NCBI RefSeq assembly: GCF_041146795.1
Contig: NC_135188.1
Span: forward strand, 1,069,419 to 1,133,418
Reading direction: 5' to 3'
DNA: 64,000 nucleotides
Source: Maylandia zebra
Taxonomy: Eukaryota; Chordata; Actinopteri; Cichliformes; Cichlidae
The notes beneath the pieces were generated by a model that was given only the letters and a program-made list of their open reading frames with translations, did no database searches and was not told where the DNA came from. Position numbers and translations under genes: made by a program. Below are positions 13,401 to 64,000 of the stretch, piece after piece (within the stretch, counting starts at the first letter, position 1; every line of letters starts with the position of its first letter).

Positions 13401-15554
13401 CTGCTTTACGTGACGATGCACAGCTGCTTTGCATTATTAATAACTTTGAAATGTTTTTGGATTTTACTGCACACGTCCCAACTGCAGAATCATAAATGAA
13501 CATTATTCATTCTCTATTAAGTTCCTCAGATGTGCACCAAATGTAGTTTTTCTCCAACTGATTGACACACTGGTGTTTTTGTCCACGGTTTGCACTCTGA
13601 GGAAATTTTGTGTATTCATAAAGACACCAAGGACCTCTGTTTGTATTAACTGTCCATCCAGGCAACACAATGGCCATGCTTACAGGCTAAAGAGATTATT
13701 TTATGGGAGTGTAATGCCCATCAGAAGAAGTAAGTAGCTACATTAACCCTCCAGCAAGAGATTTGTGCAATGCTCTACGGGGGGATAAATATGGAAGAAA
13801 ATCACTTAGATGCACTAAGAAAAATCACAGAGAATATTACAAAATTAATTTAGGAAGACGGACAGAAGACAACCCATAAGAGCAACACGGGTCAGGTTTT
13901 CAGGGTCTACATATGTGGAGGATTAGTGAATGTGTCGACACTGTTTTTAGCTGCCAGTCCTAAACTGTAACGATGTAACAGATAAAACCAGCTAGAAAAT
14001 AAGTGCCTGGCTTCATGGCGTGTTTCTTGAAACAACCGTAGCTGTAGAGGAAGAGGTGAGTGTGCCGCACACATCAGTGGATTTATCGATGTTTCTCTTT
14101 CCTCCTCGTTGTGTTCAAAACATCCATCCTTGCGTGACCACAAATCTTTGGTAGCGTTGCACGCACCGCTTGCTAATGTGCTGCTTTTTATATCCTCAAA
14201 AGATGAATTCCATCCAGTCAGTGGTCTGAAAGGTACTTTTCCAACTGCATGAGCTGGAGCCAAGATTTTAAGCTGTATAACGCCTGCACAACATCTCTAC
14301 GACAGGATCTAATTGATAGTGGTATTGGACACAGTCTGATATTGGAAATAAACAGCACATTATGTTAACTTAGCCCTTAATATACTCCCACACATACCAG
14401 TGAGGCACAGCCCTCGACTACTCTCTGAGTCTGTTAAAGCGATAAAAACAGTTTCATAAAAGGATTTTCTGGATTCCTTTTCTTTATCACATTCGAGCGC
14501 ACCTTCTTTGCCAGGTTTTAGATATTTGAAGAGTTGCAGCATTAATGCAGATTTACTGAAATGTCTGAGACGACTCAGTTTTAGTAAAAATCCTGTTAAA
14601 TGTCGCAAGGGCAACATTCAGTAACATGCTCTGGATAGTCTTCCCAGATAAATAAAGTCCAGTGTTTATAGTCTCCTCATACAGGCTCTTCATTCCATAA
14701 CGGTCAAAAAAGTATTTTAGTTAGAGTATCACTGATGCAATGCCGTGTACGTGACACAGCACAACCAGTCTGCTTTATCTGCTCTGTCTGCAGACGTGAA
14801 TGTGACCGGAGATGCTTTCCAGGACACTACAGCGCCTGTGTGCATGTTGGGCGCTCATCACTCACGTTAAAGAGTCCAATCATACTGAATGACTCATTCA
14901 CAAGTTTAGCATCACCATGCCCCTCCTACCTTAATCAGCCTATCCACATCTCCATCTGTCCAACAGTCAGTTAAACACGTGTTGAAGAAACATGGTCAGA
15001 AAACAGGTCTTCAAAATGAAGCACACCTGCATTGTGTTCATGGAAACCACTTTAAATTTAGCTGGACACTTGAGGCCAGACGGATGTGGATGCTGACCTC
15101 TCTGAGCACCAGTGACACACAAAATTACAAAATTTAACTCGAACAAACCAGTTTCCATTCAGCTAAAAGAAGCTCTTGAATAAGGCGTGCAGCACTGCCC
15201 AGAACACTGACAGCTGTCCCCAACTGTAAAATGGGGATTATGCCTTCATCATCAGAACCTAAAAATAAATCTTATCAGCTTACCTGAGAGTCTACTGTTA
15301 TCCAGCCTAGGGACATAGAAAGGCTTTTCCCGGGAGGAGAACTTCATGTCTTGTGCTGAAGTGAAGAGTCCACTGCTACAGCGCCTGGAGATGGGTTTCT
15401 CCCGTTGCTGGCTGTCTCTGATAACCTGTAAGATTAGATCCAACAGGGTCCTTCGTTCTTTCTGCTTGTCCTCCTTGCTGTCCATACACTGACCCGAAGT
15501 GATGAGCAGAAAGAAGATAGTGAGCAGTACGTGCCATTTCCTTTCCACCTGCAT
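10467..15554 (-). CDS. alkal1: ALK and LTK ligand 1 (secreted cytokine; four coding exons)
   Basis: ALKAL proteins are secreted ligands that activate the ALK/LTK receptor tyrosine kinases, in fish notably in neural crest-derived pigment cells. Coding exons on the minus strand are 15554-15284, 13264-13211, 12679-12599 and 10531-10467, giving 156 residues. Phases agree at every join (donors GTAAGC, GTAAGA, GTATGT). Residues 1-23 form a signal peptide ([14 protein letters not shown]). The middle is variable and basic. From about residue 91 the conserved augmentor domain starts with EIFSRD, continues [20 protein letters not shown] and ends [16 protein letters not shown]. The four cysteines (about 117, 131, 140, 153) match the two-disulfide fold. 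GPV-FS-EC, STPAYY and SPLC are closer to my recollection of ALKAL1 than ALKAL2. The start at 15554 is chosen because the acceptor CTTTCAG lies just upstream of it (exon begins 15565). Confidence 0.88.
11620..12240. mobile_element. hAT-like nonautonomous element in alkal1 intron 3
   Basis: The left end TAGGGGTGGGG and the reverse complement of the right end (TAGAGGTGGGAATCACC) form an imperfect terminal inverted repeat. Internally both ends carry repeated atcgat/atatcgta motifs. The flanks ctattcat and ctatctaa match at 5 of 8 positions, compatible with an old 8-bp target duplication. No transposase is seen. It lies in the intron between the last two alkal1 coding exons. Confidence 0.55.
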
Positions 15555-15855
15555 GACTTTACTGTCTGAAAGCATGAGCAGACGGGTTTTGTTACACGAA
15601 AGTCATTACACGAAAAGAAATGCCTCATTTGTTTGACTGGACTGACCAAAAACACACTTGGACAGTTTGCATTATGATTTACATGAAGGGACGAATCAGC
15701 ACTGATATTTGAAGTCCTTCACATTTTCATTATTACAGCAAAATTAATAAAATCTGCATGTTGGAGATAAAATAGGTAACTTCTAAAAAATCTCCACTTT
15801 CCCCTTGTTTAATACAAGAGTAACGCAAATGCATTTAATTGAACTTCAAACTTAC

Positions 15856-15960
15856 TAGTTTAGGAGTTAAAGATGCTTATGTCCTGGAGGGTGGACACAG
15901 TTGTCTTCAGCAAATTCTTCCGATCCGATAGGAGAGAAAGCCAACAGACTGTGCTCACCA
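15856..15960 (-). other. alkal1: 5' UTR exon of alkal1
   Basis: A strong donor (CTA|GTAAGT, at 15855 reading minus) lies upstream of the coding exon acceptor at 15566. The upper limit is set only by the TATA box about 30 bases beyond. No in-frame ATG is required from this exon. The transcription start is inferred. Confidence 0.5.
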
Positions 15961-15985
15961 CCGTCTTTCTTGAAATAATGCGTTC

Positions 15986-15994
15986 CTATTTATA
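15986..15994 (-). promoter_or_regulatory. alkal1: TATA box of alkal1
   Basis: The minus strand reads TATAAATAG, a full TATA consensus, placed so that transcription would start near 15960, just before the proposed 5' UTR exon. A TATA promoter fits a tightly regulated signalling ligand rather than a housekeeping gene. Confidence 0.55.
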
Positions 15995-17121
15995 CGAGGA
16001 GCCACCTTCTTGAAGGTAATACAATCGATTTTGAGTGGGTGGTAAAGCAATGTTGACATCTTTGGTGTAATTTCTTCCAGTGGCACTCGCTCACTTAGGC
16101 ATGAGCCACTCCTTTACGCACCAAAAACATCACTAGTTGTAGTTGAACGGGACAGGCTACTTGCAAATAAAAACGACCCTCTTATAGATGCAATAATGGG
16201 CGAAGATCTGAAAAAGTCCCCCGTGCACTATAACTTCCATTAAAAAAGAAAGAAAAAAACCCGACAAAGACCGTGGCGCGGAAGCGCACGAGTGTCCACT
16301 TTTCCAAAAAGAGCGACTTGTTGGATGTTGGGTGCAGAGAAGTGAAGAATCTGTGGGCATGTGAGCTTCTAGCTGACCTGTCAGCGTGCCGATGTTTTTG
16401 CTCACCGATGTCCAAGTCTTGTGACCGCCTAAGCGCCGCAGATATTGCGCCTCCTGGAGCAGCCATCCGGCTTTTTCCCACACATGCTGAACAGAGTCAT
16501 GTCCGTGTATAACTCTAAAACTTTACCTACAGGTGTGGCAGGGTTACGGAGTGGTGTAATTAGTGGGTCGCTACATTTCAGATGCATCTGATACAGACAC
16601 ACCTGCTGACTCAGTTGCTGGAACTGTGGCTCCAATCCAGTCTAAAATACAAAGTTTGTATGAGTGTAACAATGAGGCAAATCTATTAATGCGTGAAGTC
16701 TTCAGATTGATTCATTGTTTCATGTGTAATCAGTTATTAACAGGCTTCTATTTGTGCTTACAGAGATCCACGTTTGCACTTTGCATGCATTCACGTCACC
16801 TAGTTGCGTAAAGAGCTCATGTGGAAGCTTTAGATGTGCATTTCGTCATTCGATGTTTATTGGTGGTTTAAAAAGCACAGGAGGAGGAAGATGACATTAC
16901 TGTTTTTATTATTGTTGTTGGTGTAGATGTTTATATGTTTTTATATTAATTGTGGAGAAGAAGCACTGTGCGTCAGGTGTTGGTCCCCATCGCTTAGCTT
17001 TACCTGAACATAACCACTGTCTTCTGGGGCGCTCAGCTGGAGCCCAAAGGTATCTTGACACCTTTGGAGGGTATGCGGAGCGAAACACGACTTTCAACGC
17101 GGACAGACTTCCTGTGTTACT

Positions 17122-17135
17122 GTTACTATGGAAAC
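17122..17135 (+). promoter_or_regulatory. iqca1: RFX X-box-like motif upstream of iqca1
   Basis: GTTACTATGGAAAC closely follows the X-box palindrome recognised by RFX factors (GTTRCCATGGYAAC type). It lies 106 bases before the iqca1 ATG. RFX factors drive ciliary genes, and iqca1 encodes an axonemal protein, so position and context agree. Binding is inferred. Confidence 0.55.
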
Positions 17136-17240
17136 AGACCACGCACTGAAGGCTGAGCTAACGTTAGCTGTAGCTAACCTTGGTTTAGTTTCGGCTCCGT
17201 GGGACCTTTCTTTGGTTAGAGACACGTTTTCTATCTAAAT

Positions 17241-22810
<5,570 letters not shown>

Positions 22811-24287
22811 TCTTTTATTTGTTGTCTTTTACTGAAGTGTGTGAGTTGTACCCTCAGTGAGGCTGACGCTGTCCTGCGTCAGTAACACACATTAAGCTGC
22901 AGTCCCTGTGTTTGCAGCCACATCAGTGAAGTTTCTCTCTTGTGCAGGAGTTACCTGTAAACAGAACGCAGTCGTTTTCAAATCATTAGCATCCTACATT
23001 TTATTGAATGCAGTAGTTTGATGATTTTCAATTTTATGTCAGTAAAATGTTTCCAAAACGTTGGGAGGTCTTTTTTTCAGTATGCACGTGGGAACAAGGA
23101 CGCCCACTTCTGCAGTGCGTTCGCTTTTTCTGCGTTTCGCTCGCTTGGTGTCGGATTTTATCCTCTCAGCTTTGTCATGTTTGTTTGGGTGGATGCCAGG
23201 CCGAGACTGTGGGCTTCCATACAAAGAAGAAGATCTAGATGCCGGTTCTTCATCCTTACTTCTGAATGGCCTGTTCTCTCTGAGGTGCAGTTTGTATATA
23301 TATGTAAATATGACCCTTGACCTGTCAAACTGGTGGCTGTAGCTGTGAGACTGAAGGCTAAGCTGTTATTAGATGTGCCAAGGCGGCTCAGTCAAGGACA
23401 TTTAATGTTCAGGCTGTGGCTTCCTGGCTGTAGCGCTCAGTTATGAAGGTTAAGGAGATCCTCTTTTCTTTAGGTGTCACACACAAAGCCAGAGTAAAAT
23501 TCATTTCCAGGGCACCGAGATGACGACAGGAGCCACATTTTAAATAATCACAGCGTGCTGCAGAGTCCTACAGTGTGCTCTTTGTTATTGCCTCTGTGTG
23601 GTGCAGAGAGTCAGGCTCAGAAGAAATGCCAAACACACGAGGGGGAGTGTTTCCAACATGATCCAGAGGCTTAGTTCAGCTGTTTCGTCAAGTTCTAAAT
23701 TCCCTCGGCAGATCTTCACATTGACTTGGTTCCTTTACCGTGACTCTATTTTTAGAGTTTGTACACAAAGATCCACATTTCATCATGCAAAGCTCGTCTG
23801 TTGGACATCTTCACAGGATCAAGACATCAGAGGCTGCTCGTCTTTCATCTTCAGAAACAGCGACAGCCTTCGAGTGAGAAATACAACGAAATATTTGTTC
23901 CTACACCGACTCGATATTTTACCTGTTAAACATTGCAGTGAATGAGCTTCTGTAAACTGAGAATGGCTTCTGTGGACCACCGTTCTCCTTCGCAGTGATG
24001 ACAGGTTATTTTCTGTGCCCCACAGAGATAATCTCTGCTGATACAGTTTCACTGGCACATGGGACTGTCTGTCAGACTGAGGTTTACACAATGCTGCCTG
24101 GCTCTGGCTTTCTTCTTTTTGATGAGGGATTCCCACAAATCTGAACTACGTAAAAATGGTTAAAACAATAGCATAAAGGCTGAAGCACGGTTGGCTGCTG
24201 GGCTTTGACCGTCTCATTGTAATGTTTCCTGTATTTGGTTTTTGGGGCAAACTGAGCTTTTCAGATCCCAGATGCAGCCACACAGAC

Positions 24288-25105
24288 CATAGTTGTGGTC
24301 AAAAGGTTACATACAGTAATCACGGACATGGATGTCAGAGTAATTTGAGGTTTTAATGATTTCTTTGAACTTTTAAAAAACAAGAATTGGTGCACAAGTT
24401 TGGATTTATTCTGTGTTTTCCTTAACCCCCGCCCCAAATAACATTAGGTTAAATGTCCCTTAGCAAAATCTGTCCAACCATCGTGGTCTCCTTCTTAGGG
24501 CCTCCAGTACTACTCACAGCAAAACAGCCCCAGAGCATAATGCTACTACCACCATGCTTGACTTTTGATCTTTTGGAGAAGGCATTTGGTTTGTCCATGT
24601 GTACGCCTGCAAATTTCAACTGCACTTTAAGGCTTCGATTATGCAGCAGTGGCTTCTGTCTTGGTCGGGATCCTCTCAGTCTGTGTGAAACTTGTTTTGA
24701 CTGTGGACAGTGACGCTGGTGTTCCAGCGGTTTCGAGTTCATGACACACTTTAACCCTGGTGGTTTCTGGGCTGTTCCTGAACATCCTCTCAGCGGAGGG
24801 CGACAGCTTGGCTGGTCTTCCTCAGCAAAGTGGTGACATATCCAAATAACTGGTACTTTTGTCCAGTTGTTTGTGTTTGATCTGCAGCTGTTCTGATGTA
24901 GCTCTGTGATGCTTCTCTGATGGACCGTCCCAAAACCCCAACTTCAAATTTACTGACTATGTTTAAAAGGAAACCCACCAGGCCGTGATGAGTGGTGAAA
25001 TATGCAGCCAGAGTTATGCCCGAGGCTCCAAAGGTGTCTTATGAAGGTGGGTCTTGATTTGATTTTACATGTGCGTATGTATGCTTTGACCCTGTGTGGA
25101 TGACA
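24288..25105 (-). pseudogene. Tc1-like transposon relic with transposase fragment
   Basis: The left edge reads agttgtggtcaaaaggttac then atacag, typical of fish Tc1 inverted repeats. The right edge near 25065-25100 (cgtatgtatgctttgaccct) is its degraded inverse. On the minus strand, 24742-24449 encodes KVKHGGSSIMLWGCFAVSST preceded by a region resembling the Tc1 DDE domain. It is shorter than an intact 1.2-1.6 kb element and has broken frames, so it is inactive. Confidence 0.8.
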
Positions 25106-25258
25106 GAAAATCCTACATTCAAACTTGTTTTGTAACGATTTTAAGGACGTATGCATCTTTCATGACCTTTTAGCATTAACAGTGGAAGAAACCACCTCTT
25201 TCCTGTTACCTGTTTGACGTCTGTATCTGTAACAGGTTTTAGACACTGTGGCACCCAA

Positions 25259-25261
<3 letters not shown>

Positions 25262-25292
<31 letters not shown>

Positions 25293-25405
25293 GTTCTTCC
25301 TCTACACCCCCCCCCCCCAATTTTTTTGCACATGTCAGGCTACATTTCATTGTGTGTTATACTTGTATAACTATGATGCATGTGACAAATAAAGAACCTT
25401 GAACC
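25262..25405. repeat. TA microsatellite, poly-C run and LINE-type 3' tail
   Basis: About 15 ta dinucleotides (25262-25290) are followed by a 10-base C run and by tgtgttatacttgtataact then atgcatgtgacaaataaaga and accttgaac. The latter resembles the 3' tails of fish non-LTR retroelements. Family assignment is tentative. Confidence 0.5.
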
Positions 25406-26987
25406 TGTGGGTCGGGGTTGTACAGAGCAGGCGATTAAACCCCATCAGCCTCATGGTGCAGAGACTCGTCTGATGCTGTTCGGTCATTTTGGTCTCGTTG
25501 TTGAGAGAAAATGCTGCAGACCTTCTGATGCAATACAAAGGTTGCTTTAAAATAAGGTGAATCTACGTTTTGTTGTCATGTTTCTAAGCTGGTCAACCCC
25601 TCATTGATGCACGGTGGAAAACCATCAGAGACACTGGGACCACTGTTTACATTCTGATTGTTTTTCATGGTTCCAGTGATGTCGAGCATATGGTGCCTTG
25701 CACCATTAAAGCCAAAGCTATCTTTGCCCTCATACTGACAGAAGGCTATTTTGGAGGTTAGTGTGTGGGGAGAGATATGTCAGCTGTTCAGCACTATGCT
25801 CCATAACAGCAGGAAAAAAAGAGAAAGCACTATAGCCTGTCAACTTTGGGAACTGGGATGCACAAGGAGGCATGGACACGCTCTTTGGTGGATTAAATGC
25901 ATCTTGTTAACCTTAAAGGCTCTGTGAGAAACAGCACAGCACTCCCAAAGGATCAGTGGCCACGCTGGAGGTTTCATCCAGCTCGTGTTTGCTTTGGATA
26001 AAGTAGTTTTGCTTTTTTGAAACAGGTGCAGAAACAGTGCATGCAGGCATGTGTTCGTCCTATAGATCACCTGCTTAGTTTGAGAGCTGGTGCATTGGTG
26101 CAGGTAAGCTTATGTATTCTTCTTTAATTTGGAAATGTGTATAGAAATGATATTTTTTATTTTTGCAGTTGAATATAGCCAACAAGAAACCCTGTTGAAT
26201 AGAGTATCACTGGAATATAGTTGAATTATATTGCAGAGTTGTATTAAGCTGGTTTGCTGTATTGCTCTGAAAGGATTTCAGTTTTTATTTCTCTGGTGTT
26301 TATTTTGCAGAATAGATTTTAATAGGCTTATGATAAAATATTAGGTAATCTAGATAACTGGTTCCAAAGACAGTGGCGTGTGTGACGCATCATAAAATAC
26401 CATTTTAGCTGTAGGTAATGTAATGGAGCAGACTGGCCTATGCTTGGAGCGCTGCTGGGAGGAGCTGGCGTGTTTGATGATCTCAAATATCATATCAATC
26501 GGTCGATCGCTTGTTGGCTTTTCAGAGCTTTCCCTTCCTCTGAGTTCAGCTCATGTTGCCTTATGGAGGTTTGATCACAGCTGAGTCTATATTGGTGGGG
26601 ATGAACTCAGCCAAGTGCGGTGACAGAGATTACTCTGCTCTTCATTACTGACTGGCACGCCATCACAGGGATCAACAACATGAGACACTGATGCCATGTA
26701 TATCAGTTTGATGGGGTTACCATTTTGGACGTTGTGGTTTGATGGTTAGCCTGAAAGGAATTAATCTGTTTTTGCAATGATGTCCAAAAGATTTAAGCAC
26801 TCATGCAGAAATCAGTAATGTCTGTACCCCTGAACTGTGAGCTGAATGAGTTCGTGGAAAAGCTGATTTCTCTTTTTGTAACACGGTTAGACAACATATC
26901 ATGACTCAGGGTCACCTCGGGTACGTTTGTATTTGCAGCCTGCTGACTGTGATAGAAAACAAACTTCTCCAGTCAAGAACAAGAGAC

Positions 26988-64000
<37,013 letters not shown>

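Larger units (their letters stand above)
22811..26930. other. Intergenic region between iqca1 and obscn; no gene recognised
   Basis: No exon chain could be built here, including no obscurin-like Ig exon, which would be expected if the usual N-terminal half of obscurin lay directly upstream. The stretch holds a Tc1-like relic (24288-25105), a TA microsatellite and LINE-type tail (25262-25405), and otherwise unassigned AT-rich sequence. The obscn promoter may be here, but no TATA box or CpG cluster stands out. Confidence 0.5.

Overview
This window is vertebrate nuclear DNA from a teleost, most likely an African cichlid. Genes are intron-rich with GT-AG splice sites. Introns carry a tRNA-derived SINE matching my recollection of the African cichlid AFC family, together with fish-type Tc1 remnants, hAT MITEs and LINE tails. 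There are no bacterial operons, CRISPR arrays or phage features.

Layout. From 1 to about 10.4 kb I see no host gene. The main object there is a 2.6 kb transposon-like element (2025-4640) with 92-bp terminal inverted repeats, carrying a Tc1 relic, a minisatellite and two possible exons. At 10467-15554 (minus strand, 5' UTR to about 15960) lies a complete four-coding-exon gene for a small secreted four-cysteine ligand of the ALK/LTK receptor family, best matched to alkal1. About 1.1 kb away and divergently oriented is iqca1 (drc11), 17241-22810 plus strand. It has 19 exons and 817 codons, with an IQ motif and an AAA ATPase domain, and an RFX X-box-like motif just upstream as expected for a cilium gene. 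From 22.8 to 26.9 kb there is only repeat-bearing intergenic sequence.

From about 26.99 kb to the window end runs the giant sarcomeric gene obscurin (obscn, UNC-89 family), plus strand and truncated at 64000. I could join nearly every exon in frame: 36 tandem Ig domains, almost all one exon each in phase 1-1; a K/E/P-rich linker of about 500 residues; an IQ motif and Ig; SH3, RhoGEF (DH) and PH; two Ig domains; an acidic linker and Ig; protein kinase 1; a Ser/Arg-rich linker of about 570 residues; one FN3; and the start of protein kinase 2. That is roughly 5,900 codons in the window. The long N-terminal part of typical obscurin is not seen before 27 kb, and a short ATG exon at 26988 could be an internal or lineage-specific start.

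The most notable points are: a 62-bp hAT MITE inserted exactly across the splice donor of an Ig exon, duplicating the donor; a class of Ig domains lacking the F-strand cysteine, interleaved with canonical ones; nine nearly identical tandem Ig exons; a four-layer nest of transposons in the intron before the second FN3 exon; and a solo LTR inside a foldback element. All exon joins are by eye from splice signals and frame. Gene names rest on recognised motifs and recalled family sequences, not on searches.
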